Notes under the pieces: generated by a model
Database searches by the model: none
The model's input: the letters and a program-made list of their open reading frames with translations, nothing else
What the model was told of the DNA's origin: nothing
DNA from: Nymphaea colorata
Taxonomy: Eukaryota > Streptophyta > Magnoliopsida > Nymphaeales > Nymphaeaceae
DNA: 64,000 nt
Direction of reading: 5' to 3'
Assembly: GCF_008831285.2 (NCBI RefSeq)
Contig: NC_045143.1
Span: forward strand, 7,201,503-7,265,502
Shown: piece after piece, positions 49,101 to 61,090 of the stretch
Layout: every line of letters begins with the position of its first letter
Position numbering within the stretch: position 1 is the first letter of the stretch
Translations under genes and position numbers: made by a program

Positions 49101-49850
49101 ATTTGGCTTCAATTAAACAGCACATTATGGGATTCTTCAACCATAAATGGCCCTTCAGCTCGTTTTATCCATACTAATTGAGCCAGTTTACGTCTTATTA
49201 AACCATATTTATTGGATGTTCACATATTTGGATTCATGTTTGAATTGACTACCAACAAAAAGAGTCAATAATGTATTTGACTCGGATTTTTAAATCATAA
49301 TCCCGAATCTGACTTTCAAGTTCACATCCAAATCCGAATATATTATGAACCAACTTTCATATATATGTATGATGTTGATTTAAAATTGAATTTATATCTA
49401 AATTCAATTAGATGTATATTTCAAACTAAATCTGAATCCAATCGAATGTCACTTCTTATGTCTCAATATGAATATGAGCCGATTTCTTAATTCAAATTTT
49501 ATATCGGCCGACTCAAATTGGGGCGGTAGTAACCAATTTCATTTTGTAGCCGACTCAAGAGTGTGACATGTTTAATGTAATTAAATCAGTTTAGGAAAAA
49601 GAGAGGCTGAATAAATTGAGTTGAGAGAGATCAAAATTTACATTTCTATACAAGAAATCAGATAAAAAAAAAGGGAAAAAAAAAAAGAAAAACAGACTGA
49701 GATGTTGAGGGGCTCTATGGAACACTTTGCAAATGAAAACAAATCCCATTTTAGTGATAATTGGATGCGAATTGATTCCCAAATGTGATGAGAAATGTAA
49801 ATTTGATCGTCGTATATGAAAATATTTAGATCTGGATTCGAAATTCATTT
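46140..49850. other. Intergenic stretch without a recognised gene
   Basis: AT-rich. About 46850-46895 contains a short tandem repeat (gagcttcctggcaaaa twice), and 46860-47420 is GC-richer, perhaps an old retroelement piece, but no protein motif is visible. About 48112-48350 is a MITE-like segment with GC-rich ends (gggtgggtgtcgggccgg and ggcccggtttttcc) around an AT-rich core. 'Gaatccgaat'-type text of worn MITEs recurs at 49210-49500. Confidence 0.4.
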
Positions 49851-50027
49851 TTGGAGTTGAAATACAAATGCAAAAGCCCAAATCCAATCCCGTATCTGCT
49901 TACTCTTCCCACCAGAAGGAAGGTAAAGGCAAAGCCGTCCCAGCCGCCGTCACTCACACCGTCAGTGTTCGATTGGCAGCTTTTTAAGCCCCAGGGAAAT
50001 CGTCTCCCGTCTACGGATAGAGACGGA

Positions 50028-50030
<3 letters not shown>

Positions 50031-50062
<32 letters not shown>
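50031..50062 (+). repeat. (CT)n microsatellite in the EPSIN1 promoter or leader
   Basis: An uninterrupted 16-unit CT run that directly abuts a TATA-like sequence. Confidence 0.95.
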
Positions 50063-50063
<1 letters not shown>

Positions 50064-50066
<3 letters not shown>

Positions 50067-50072
50067 ATATAA
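50064..50072 (+). promoter_or_regulatory. TATA-like box of the EPSIN1 gene
   Basis: tttatataa lies about 150 bases before the start codon at 50219 and directly after the CT tract, so transcription would start near 50100. Confidence 0.5.
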
Positions 50073-50218
50073 TTTCTGGAGATTAATATCTTGGCTTCGG
50101 TTTCGACTTCCTGCTTCGCCAGATCCAGGATCTCTTCAATTGCTCCAACTTCTTTCGGCTTCTTTTTTGTTTCAAGAAACCATACTGAGCTGATCTTCAT
50201 TGGATCAAGGAGATAGCC

Positions 50219-53200
50219 ATGGATTTCATGAAGGTTTTCGATCAGGCGATCAGGGATATGTGAGTTCTTCGTTTCCTTTTCCCTCAAACGATATGCAGAT
50301 TATTGCCGTTTGTTTCAGTCTTTGATTTTCCCCCTTTCCTGGATTTGCAGAACTCGGGAGGTGAACCTAAAGGTTCTCAAGATCCCTGAAATCGAGCAGA
50401 AGGTAAATCTTGATGGCATTTTTACTCGCGTCTGTGACTCGGAACCTCTTACCTTCCGGAATCTTCTCTGTGGATCTTTTTTCTTTTCTTCTTGGTACTT
50501 GGTCTTTCGTTTTTGCAATGCGAAACCCTAGACTGATCAGTGTCTGATTTCAAGATTCCGATTCTTTGATCTTTTGCAATTGATAGTCATTCCTAGCTAG
50601 TTTTTTCGATGGCATCTGTTGTTCATCGGTCTCGGGAATGAGGCATTTCGGATGATATCAATGCGTTTTATCTTTTCTTTATTCACGTCGTGCTTTCACG
50701 GAATTATTCGACTGTTTTAGCTAGTAAGAACATGAACCACTATTTCCACAATGGTCTGTGCCGGTTGATCCTTGAATTGCTGCGTGGTTCCTTTCTTCTG
50801 TATTCTTACTAATGAAAGAAAGCGTGTCGCAGGTTCTTGATGCTACAAGCGATGAGCCGTGGGGTCCTCATGGATCTGACATGGCGGAGATTGCTCGGGC
50901 AACAAAGAGTTTGTAATTTCTGTGACCTTCTAGGCCTGATATTTGGACCATATTGTTTCTTCTTCTCTGCTTTTATAGTGCACTTTGTAAACAATCTGTC
51001 ACCTGATTGGTGGTCATGCAGTACAGAGAGCGAGTTGATTATGAATGTTATTCGGTCGAGATTAAGGGAAACCGGTCGGAATTGGCGCCATGTTTACAAG
51101 GTTGAAATATCTGTTCGTGCTTGAAGTTTCGTCCTAGTTTGTGATGGTCTTCTTGAATGTCTTTCAAATTTTTGAAATTATGGGTTACAGCTATGTTATT
51201 AATTACATCTTTCACTTGATCAGGCATTGACTGTGCTGGAATATTTGATTGCACATGGTTCCGAGCGTATTGTGGATGACATTATAGAAATTACTCATCG
51301 GATCACAGTATGGTTCACAAAACATGTTACTCTTATATTTTTGGCTTCCTGTATTTGATTTTTCGTCTACTCCTTGTATTTCGCTTTCCATTTTTGGAAA
51401 AACTTCTACACAACAAATACCTCCCTGCTTTCCCTCATTTCTCTCCCTGTCTCTTTCTCATATTGTTCGTTCTCGTTCAAGTCTGTTGCAGAATTTGAGT
51501 ATGTTGAGCCTAATGGAAAGGATGTGGGTATAAATGTGAGAAAGAAGGCGCAGACTGTCTTGGATCTGTTGCATAATAAGGACAAAATTCGGGAAGTTAG
51601 AGAAAAAGCGTCTGCAAATAAAGAGAAGTAGGTTTATGAATTTTTCTTATTTGTCACCTTCCTAGCGTTTACTTTGATTCAGTGTTGAGCCATGTAAATA
51701 TCATGCTTTTCAGATATATTGGTTTGTCCTCAACTGGAATAACGTACAAGTCAAGTTCTTCAACTTATGGTGGAAGTGGGGTTAATTGGAGTGAGCGAGA
51801 TGAAACATTTGCTGACAGTTACAAAGGCAAAGATTATAATGGATTTGGCACTGACAGCAAAGCAAGTTTTAAAGATGACTTTTATAAAGAAACTGGTGAA
51901 AAACCCGGAAGAGGCGATGGAAGCGAGACTGAATATAGCAGTTCTAGGAAGAGAACAGGAAAATATGGGAGGTAAACGTGGAAACAATTTTTGTTATGAA
52001 GTTTGGCACTGTTAGCACTTCGTTTTGTTGCATGAATGCTAATTTTAGCTGCCATAGATAGACTGTTGGTATTTTCTGTCATAGTGGGTGTAGCTGATGA
52101 ATTGCCGATACTCATTAACTGAAGAAAAGCTGTTGAGAGAAGAAAAAATCAGAAGAATTAGGCATGTGATATTCAAATTTCAAACCATATTCATGGTTTA
52201 GTTATGGTTTGCATTTTCATTGTGTGCTCTTTTCTCTACTCTCTCAAGTTTTCATTGTAAATTTGTAAGTGATTGTGTAGGTTAAGCATTACTTTAAGGC
52301 ATGTAAAAGTAAAATCTATTAAAATTTGAAGCATCTTATGTTAATCCATGCAAGTACTTCATTCACATTTTACCTGCATTAGAATTTTAGCAACTTTATG
52401 CATATCCGTTGTCTACAATTTAATGTTGCATTACCTTTATTGCAATCTTGATTCTAGAAATTCGGAAGCTTATGAAAAACTTCTTTATTTCTTTGATTTT
52501 AAAATGCTTTTTTCTCATGTTCTATGATACTATACAAATAATGAAGCTTTGTCATTAACCACTTCTGATACAGTTCATGATATGATGTTGCGGCACTGGT
52601 TATAGAGTTTTGGTGTCTTGACTTTTTTCCTCATGTCCAACATAAGAATCAATCATCCTTAAGGTTCCTATCCTTTTATTTTTTGGCTAAACACTAGTTC
52701 TGTGTCATTCTTAAATTGAACCCCTCTCTATTCACATTCATTTATGTCTAAGAATTGAACTTTCTTGTTGAAGAACTGATTATTCTGGGGTAAAGGAGCT
52801 CTCACAAGTCACAGGTGTCATGGAAATGGAACAGTCTCATGTTTCCACATCATGTCACAATGATTCTTAATGCATGCCATAGAGGCTAACCTCCTAGCCC
52901 GAGGAGAGATCCAATGTTAACAAACATTGTATTTCAAAGCAATGGTTTTGAAATCCATTTTACATTGAAAAACCATGGATCTCATTGAAGCTGGTTTTTG
53001 GGGAGTTAGTGGTTGGGTGCGGACTAGAGATCCAAAGTTTTCATATCTGCATGGATCTGAGATTGTAGATGCAAACATGGCCTAAGAGAAGCCTGATCAA
53101 TCTAGGAACATGAAAAATATTTAAATCCTGGATAATTTTTGAAAGTACTCAAATTTTTTGTCTCTTTTTCTTGGTGAAAAATCGTTAGTCTCTTAAGTAT

Positions 53201-54201
53201 GTTATTTTATCCTCTTATTATTTCTTGTCCACTGGTGGATTTGCCCTTCAATTCTTCATCAGTTCGAGTACTCTTTGTCATGTTTTAACTTTCATGTTAT
53301 GCACAATATCATCTTTGCATGTTCATCTCACACTGATGGGAATGATAAAATTGTGGAGAAGTAGAATTATGGGCCGATAATACATGTAATTTTATTCAGC
53401 AATATTTTTTGTCAACTGGGGGTCTTGCCTTTGAATTCCTCATCAGCTCCAGTACTCTTTCTCATGCTTTAACTTTAACTTTCATTTTATAGATGATATC
53501 ATCTTTGTGTGTTTCATCTCACACTGATGGGAATAATGCAATTGTGGAAAATTAGAAATTACGGGCCGAGAATACTGTAATAGTTCAGCAATATGGGAAG
53601 TGATAGAACTGTGGAATGATAGAAATCATGTGCCTAGATACATATAACGTTCCAAACCTATCTGAGTCTAACAATCATAATTTTTACATGTTATTCAGTT
53701 CCATATATATCTTGAAGTAATCAATGTAGTTTTCCAGATTGGAACATTCCATACCACTAACACTTATAGCAGAAATTCATTATTTGCATGAACTGTTGCT
53801 GTGTAGTGTGTACCATCATTATTATTATATTTTGCAGTGCCAGTAAGGAAACAGTAAAGCAGTACTCTTTGAACAAGGGCCACGGGTCTGTATCTGCTTC
53901 CCAGAATTCAAAAACATCCCAGGATTGTGTTGAGGATGACTTTGATGATTTTGATCCAAGGGGCTCTTCGAGTGTGGGTGGACAAAATGATTTTGATCCA
54001 CGGGCCTCTTCTAGTGCTGGTGAGTCTGATTTGTGACTAAAAGTTTCTTGTTATTTCAGTTCATTTATCTTTGTTTATTCTTAAATTATTGTTCTCCTGC
54101 AATTGTTTTCCCTCCTTCATCAATCTTGACAGATATTGAAGCAAATCTTTTCAATCATCAACACTTATTTCTCAAGCAGGAATGCCACTTTTAAGTTTAT
54201 C

Positions 54202-54294
<93 letters not shown>

Positions 54295-57200
54295 GAAGCT
54301 GTATCCATGTTGACATGAGTGGAAGCCATGACAAAATAATGTTTGTTATTTTTTTGGTCTATTTTTGTGTTTGTGTGTGTATATCATAGTCTCAAATATA
54401 CCGATATTTTAAAAAATATGATGTTAAGCAAAAATGTAAAAAATGAAAAAAAGAAGAAATCGTAATATTTTGAAGAAAAAACATTGAAAATCAACTTATG
54501 GCGATTTTATCGCTATTTGTCGTGATTTTTCATTTTTTTTTTCATTTTTTCAAATTTTGTTTCATTGTTTTATTTCCTCTTGTCTTAGGTATTTAATGCG
54601 ACCTCCTAGGTGGAATATAGTGCTAATTAGTTTATCTTTTTTATCATTTTTAGCTAGATGTTTTTTATGTCTTCTTATTAGATTTTCATTTGTTGTATTT
54701 TACCTAACAAATTTTTTATTTTTTTAAAAACCTCGCTGATAAGAACCTGAGAACGATATTTGTGGGTATTGTTTGTATATGTGCACTTGTGTGTGTCTTG
54801 TTTGTATCACCCAAATTTTTGGAAGATGCTCTATGCTGGGATTTGCACCTAGGCCTTGTAACACAGTAATATATATGGTTAATTTTATAAGTGACTTATG
54901 TCGCATGGGTATGGGTGTGGATACAGGTATGGATGCTGCGTGAAACATTTTCAAAGTACTTGGGATGGTGGGAAACTATTTCAAACTCTCAACAATAAAA
55001 TCTTGTGAAAACAAACAAATATGTTAATTAAATACCAAAATAGGCCAAGAAAAAGGAAGAATACAATTTTTGCTGTGTCCAAGCCATGTCCTATATGTGC
55101 ATGTGTGTTCAGCCATTCTCACAGATATAACTCCCTTCTAGGCTTGTCCTGACATAGAAACCGACTCACATATGAAATTCAGCTAAAGTGCATCACACTC
55201 AAGGGTCAAGCTATTGAGTGTAGAGACTGATTATGAGTCGTATGATCAACATGATTAATAGTTCACAAGGTGCCATGTGTAAACCCACTTAAGCCAAAGT
55301 ACTAATTGTGATATACTTTTTTTGGAAAAATAATTTTACATGTGGCACTTTGTAAACCATCAATTCGGTTGATTCAGTGGTTTGTAGTCAATCCATGTAA
55401 TTTCTATTTGCCTTGCGACAATCTTTCCTGGATGTGCGATCCTTGGGTCAATATCTGCTCTTCTTTTTAATTTCCTAAGACATTGAGGACGATTACCTTA
55501 TGTTCATTTTTTTGGAAATTTAAAGGCTTCCCTTCTTGAAATTCAACAACATTGATGCGAAATGAATCCCGATGCTTGTACGGTATTGAGGGTAAATGAA
55601 AGGCATATCATTTCCACCCACACACACACACACACACGATTATATATATATATATATACACACCCTCACTTACACATGTACATGGACATTTCGGTTAGAG
55701 AAGTCAAGTACCGTGGCATTCAGGACAGTTTTATGCTGATTGGTTCACTAATGAAGTTGATGTATCTCTGGATGCTTGTCTTTCCCAGTGCTATGCCTGT
55801 ATAATATCAATAAATGGCAGCAACGAGCTTGCTCCCAAGATCACTTTTTCTCATTTGTCATTTTGTTGACATCATTTCAGACCTCTGGTTCTCTTTGTTC
55901 TGCTATGAATTTTTTCTAATTTGCTTTTATTGTTGTCACTCTATTAGGAACGGCAACTGCAAAATCTGGGCATGATGATCTATTTAACAAAAGCCTAATT
56001 GATGATCTCATTGATATACATACCGATGTCACAGCTGAAAATATTTGCACAGGCAGCAGTGCTGTGCCTGAAGTTGATTTGTTTGCTGGTGCAAATTTTG
56101 TTTCTGCATCTTCCCACGCGGAGGCTGGATCAGATTCTCATTCTCAGGTCCGAAAATGTTTACGGTAACTTGTTAGATACAGCAACAATGGTTACCTTTT
56201 CATCCTCCTTTTTTCTCATGAGAATTTTTTTTGAAGAGTATCTTTTGTATTGGCAATACTTTATGTGCTTCGTGTCTTATGTCCCCCTCTTTCTATAGTT
56301 TTCCTACTGTTTCCCCAAATTGTCACTCTTTTTACCTTGCAGTTATAAGATTAAATGTGTATGAGAGCATAATATCTGTTTTTCTTTTCACGGGGAAAAG
56401 TGCTGATTGATAAGGGTGAGGTTTCATTGTTCTTTTCATCGTGAAAAATGCAGGACATGTATCTCTTGTTTTTCTTTTTCTCAATTGAACTGATATTCAA
56501 AGAAAAAAATATGAAGCCATTTAGCTATTTTGTTTAGTCTTGCAGAATTAAGGCCTTATAATATGTTTTCTTTTCTAACAAAGGAATCTTTCTCGCTTGG
56601 CTTATGTAGGTGGAGTGTGATCTCTTTGCTCATCAATCAGCAGCCACTGCTTCTTTTTCTCCAACAGTTGATCTTTTTGCTTCACCTGAGCCTGTTTTGC
56701 CTTCTGCTGCCAAGCTTTCTTCTGAGTCTGACAAAATGCCTATGGATGATCCATTTGCATCAGTTCCATTAAATACCTTCCAAGATTCTGATCTCTTTGG
56801 TGCCTTCACCTCTAGCATGGACGCACAAAGCAGTAATCCTCCTAAGGTGGAAACACTGCCAACAGAATCTAAAGGAAATTCCACTGATGGCCTGCAAACT
56901 CAAACTAAGAACTCCTTTAGTGAATCTAAGGCTCCACCCAAGAAGGATACCTTTCAGGTCAAGTCCAGTATCTGGGCTGATTCATTGAGTCGTGGCTTGA
57001 TTGATCTCAACATATCTTCTCGTAAGTGTCACCCTTATGTTGTTAATTTGTTTGAGGGGTTTTGTCTTTTCATTGGTTTTCCTATATGTGTTGTAGCAGT
57101 ATGCATGCACGTGTTCAGTTGAATTTCCGATAAAATGAAACTCAAATTGTATGTTGCTGTCAATTTAACTAGGAAGATGTCTGCCACATAGCAAGTCAGA

Positions 57201-58282
57201 AAAAATTTGAAATTTGTTCGAAGGTTATCTACTTCTCCCTGTATCTACAACATTTTCTGGGTCCAGTGTGCAAAAGTAATGTTTTACCTAGTGAAATCAT
57301 TTTATGTAGCTTAGTTGCATTCTCTATGTTTGTGTTCATTTGGGGACTACAGTGGTTAGGTGGGGATGTGCTGCATGCAGTATCACTACAGTTAGTGTAA
57401 GCACTAAAGAAGCACCAGAGGGCTGAGGAACCAATTTTTTTCTTAGGATGAAGTTCATAATATGAAGTAGTTATTGGTGTATTTGCTAAATGTGCAGGCT
57501 GTCAAATATCCGGAGAATTAATTATGTACATCCTGTCATTTGTTATTTACTGGGTTTCAATTGTCTGAGATAATAAATCACTTGCAAACCTTGTAGTCAA
57601 AACCACACAGGCACTGTTGTCAGCTTAGAGGCATCCTGGCGCCTCAAACAAAAAGTTACTTTTTTTTTTAAATGCAACTCTAAGGATCTAATTTTTTTTG
57701 TTCTTTCTGTCTTCTAGTATGTTCTTTGAGGTGGAGGAATTTCAGGAGGTCGTCACCTGGTTTGACCTCCCTAGTACATAGCGTGCAAACAGGATAGTTG
57801 CTAAAAGTAGTGAATTTTGCATATTCCAGTTGAGTAGCAGACATTGTCACATAGGTGAAGATATTTGCCATATACGCTTGGAGTTTAGTGACATAAGTTG
57901 CAAGAAGGCTAGTTTTTTCTTTTCTCCAGTGGCCTTCTGGGATTTGTTCTGTCTTTGTTCAGTGAATTGTTCAATGCCACCATGTTCCTTATTGTCTGGG
58001 ATGTGGTTAGTTTTTCTCATAAACTGGTGCTCTCGTGGTAATACTTGGCCCTTTTTTACTTGTGCAGCCAACAAGACTTCACTTGTTGATATTGGGATTG
58101 TTGGGGGGCTGAACGATGTATCAGATCAGAAAGACGAGAAGGATTGGACGCTTCCAGCATCGTTTCAGATGGGCAAAGCCATGGGAACCGGATCTGGCCT
58201 AGGCAGAGCTGGCTTTACATCAACGTCATCCTCAGATGGAAGTTTCCCTGACCTAAGCCAGCAGTTTGGAAGCTTTAAATGA
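50219..58282 (+). CDS. EPSIN1: EPSIN1-like ENTH-domain clathrin adaptor, eleven exons
   Basis: Adaptor that links phosphoinositide membranes to clathrin; its Arabidopsis counterpart acts in trans-Golgi to vacuole cargo transport. Exons: 50219-50259, 50351-50402, 50833-50912, 51022-51100, 51224-51307, 51482-51627, 51714-51971, 53838-54019, 55948-56147, 56610-57021, 58068-58282, all phase-consistent, giving 582 residues (slightly longer than usual). The ENTH domain spans about residues 12-150 ([68 protein letters not shown]). The rest is disordered: [13 protein letters not shown], the acidic [13 protein letters not shown], repeated DLFA/DLFG motifs, DPF near 421, and clathrin-box-like LIDLN near 504. 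The order matches EPSIN1. It looks intact. Confidence 0.95.
53221..53580. repeat. Tandem duplication in EPSIN1 intron 7, period about 180 bp
   Basis: Two diverged units share a ttcttgtccactggtgg/ttttttgtcaactgggg start, ttcatctcacactgatggga and a gggccgataatac/gggccgagaatac end. A shorter third piece follows to about 53640. Confidence 0.8.
54203..54287. repeat. (CT)n-(TA)n compound microsatellite in EPSIN1 intron 8
   Basis: About 12 CT units followed by about 30 TA units. Confidence 0.95.
55618..55660. repeat. (CA)n-(TA)n microsatellite in EPSIN1 intron 8
   Basis: A run of CA followed by TA, shortly upstream of exon 9. Confidence 0.85.
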
Positions 58283-58928
58283 GTGAGCTATTCTTTACAT
58301 ATTTTGTGTTTCTGTGAAATTATGTTGCCCATAATGTTCCCTTGGGATCTTTAAACCTTTCGATGTCTCATCATATCTAAATTTTATTGAAGTTGCTTGT
58401 ACTGAACCTGGAGTTCTTCGGAACCTACATTTTTTATATAATGGTGAGTATGTTCTCTTTTTTATTGTGATCTTGAAGAGGTTTGATTTTGTTTTAATAA
58501 TTCCCAAATGGATCCGTCAATATGAGAATGAAATGTAGTGAGAGCCTTGCCCACCTCCATCATCGTGTATTCGTCCTATTCGAAGTCAACATGGAACATT
58601 ATCTTATTAATCGCCAATTTATCTCGATCACAGTGTTTGGTTAATCATTGAGTCATTGTCTATTCACAATTGACCATTTTACATTTAGTGAGGGTTCCCT
58701 TGCTCATGGGACGGACAAAAAGGGGAAACTGATGTAATGCAAAAAATTATCATAGGGAAAGAGAGAGAAAGAATAAACAACTGCTTACAGGGAAATTCTT
58801 GCTGATGTTATTAAAGGTACTTAATGTATTTAGTCAACTTTGTTAATATAAATAAAAAGTTTTAGAATCCAACTTGGGCTCATATTTATTAAGTTAATTA
58901 TTTATGTTTAAGTTTTCAAATTAATTTA

Positions 58929-58933
<5 letters not shown>

Positions 58934-58973
<40 letters not shown>

Positions 58974-59009
58974 CTACCAAAATTACAATTCCCTCTCTCT
59001 CTCTCTCGC
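58934..59009. repeat. (TA)n and (CT)n microsatellites
   Basis: TA run at 58934-58970 and CT run at 58991-59009, in the spacer between EPSIN1 and its inverted fragment. Confidence 0.9.
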
Positions 59010-59761
59010 TAAATGTGTATGTTCTGGCCGTTGGATGGTGCCAATAGCTAAATATTTACGACTCCTCTTTCAAAGCATCATGAACTGTTGCTACATCATA
59101 AACTATTATAAATATGACCATGTTAAAAATAAAATATTAACATATAAAAGAGTATGAACATCATGGTGATATTGTGAAACTATTTTAAAAAAATTTTCCA
59201 ACTTGAAAATGACCCGAATTTTCAGCATGTTTAAAATTCGGCGAACTTTCTGATCATCTTGAGCACGGTAGCGTTTAGCTATCTTGGAACCAGAAGCTCC
59301 TCCTTCTGTTGAGGATTGTAAATAAGCCGAATATAAGCTTTGCTGATGCAGCAACGCCCACGCATGCGCACCCCTTCCCAAGCACACGCGCACACGCACA
59401 CGCACATGCACATTATTCTTCAAAACGCTCTTCTTCCATTTTGTGCATCAATTTTGAATCTTTTTACAGAAGTCTTATTTATAGTATGAGTTTACATTTC
59501 ATGTCGATGGCGCCACATCTCGATCTATGGAGATATAATGTCACTTTCAAAGGATAATGCATGATTTGAGAATGATCTATAGAACCTCACTTAGAAATAT
59601 TTTTGGTATCCAAAATTTTTTAAGCTTTATGTCGACAGAGAGTGAAATCACCTTCGACGGATCTTTAACGTGGGAGTGCGAACTAAATTCTCAGTTGGAT
59701 CTCTTCTCATTCTCATTCAAAGTCCAAAGAATGTGATGTATGAATGCAGAGTTCCTGGCCA

Positions 59762-60265
59762 TGCAGGTGGACAAGGCTCGGACTAGATTTAGATTCATTT
59801 TCATATTGACAGATCTACTTGGGAACTATTAAAACAAAATCAAGCATGTTCAAGATCACAATCAGAAAGAGATCATGCCAACCATTATATGAAAAATGTA
59901 GGTGCTGGAGGAATGGCTTCATGTTCCGTACAAACAACTTCAGTAAAACTTAACTATGGTAAGGCATCGAAAGGTTTAAAGGTCCAAAGGGAATGTATGT
60001 GCGACATAATTTCATGGAAACACAAAATATGTAAAGAATAGCTCACTCATTTAAAGCTTCCAAACTGCTGGCTTAGGTGAGGGAAGCTTCCATGTGAGGA
60101 TGACGTTGAAGTAAAGCCAGCTCTGGCTAAGCCAGATCCGGTTCTCATGGCTTTTTCCATCTGAAATGATACTGGAAGCGTCCAATTTTTCTCATCTCTT
60201 TGATCTGAACATCGTTCAGTCCCCCAACAATGCCAGTATCAACAAGCGAAGTCTTCTTGGGAGAA
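59762..60265 (-). pseudogene. Inverted, decayed copy of EPSIN1 last exon and 3' flank
   Basis: Read on the minus strand, 60260-60058 matches EPSIN1 exon 11 (58068-58282) base for base over long runs, including the end with the shared stop (ggaagctttaaatga). Similarity continues through the 3' UTR to about 59762 (parent to about 58560). A one-base deletion near 60209 breaks the frame, so no useful protein can be made. Similarity begins exactly at the exon 11 start. The five bases before it (ttctc) also equal the end of exon 10, as a spliced transcript would read. No poly(A) tract is visible. It could be a 5'-truncated retrocopy or a genomic inverted duplication. Confidence 0.9.
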
Positions 60266-60996
60266 CGCACCGTTTCTGTGGCACTGGCACCCATCACCTT
60301 ACCGTGAAGCAGAAAAACGAAGAGATCCTGTATTTCATTGCAATGCTTTCTGTATCAATCAAGTGAGAGAAAAAGGAAAAAGGTAAATATAGAATTTTAT
60401 CCAGTGATTCCCCTCAGTTATATTTACGAAGAAATTTTTTTATATATGAATTCTCTACATGGATCTACCATTATCTTTTCAGTTCTTTCTAGCATTTATC
60501 ATTTACTGTCAAGTCTGAACCAATTAATAAAAAACTGAACGCCTTGAAATAGCAAAAGTCTATTTCACCTGTTCTCATTCTCCATTTGCTCCTTCATACA
60601 TATAAGCAAAACAGGAAAAAGACGAAATGAAGAGTCGAGCAATCTCCTAGCAATCAGAGCGGATAACCCCGGTAAGTAACTTTACTTTCCTGCTTAATTT
60701 CCTTTTCGCTTTTCCCGATACGAATGCCCTCATATCTTCATTTCCGGCTTCTCTTCGGTAACGAGATTAATTAACTAACTCCTCAAGTGGATACTTAGTT
60801 CATTTGATGAAATGAATGATAAAAGCAAAGCTTTCGGAACAAAATAAGTGGACCCTATTCTTTGACTGGTAGCCAGGCATTTCTTGTAGCCCAAAGAAAC
60901 ATATAAAAGATATCCGTAACATTGGATCACAACATATTCATTTTCCATATTCAATGGAAAGAAAGCAAAAATGCAGCACTTTTGCCTCTGGGACTG
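60266..60996. other. Stretch without a recognised gene
   Basis: Only short open frames without domains are seen. Confidence 0.4.

Positions 60997-61085
<89 letters not shown>
60997..61085. repeat. (CT)n-(TA)n compound microsatellite
   Basis: About 12 CT units, then more than 30 TA units; an open frame across it is artefactual. Confidence 0.95.

Positions 61086-61090
<5 letters not shown>

Noticed and set aside
49591-50287. Minus-strand open frames up to 153 residues opposite the EPSIN1 promoter and first exon
   Set aside because: They read through the CT microsatellite and antisense to the start of a well-supported gene; no domain is visible.
59106-59423. 105-residue minus-strand open frame between EPSIN1 and its inverted copy
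   Set aside because: Low-complexity (VRVRVR from the CA/CG-rich run near 59385-59412) with no splice or domain support.
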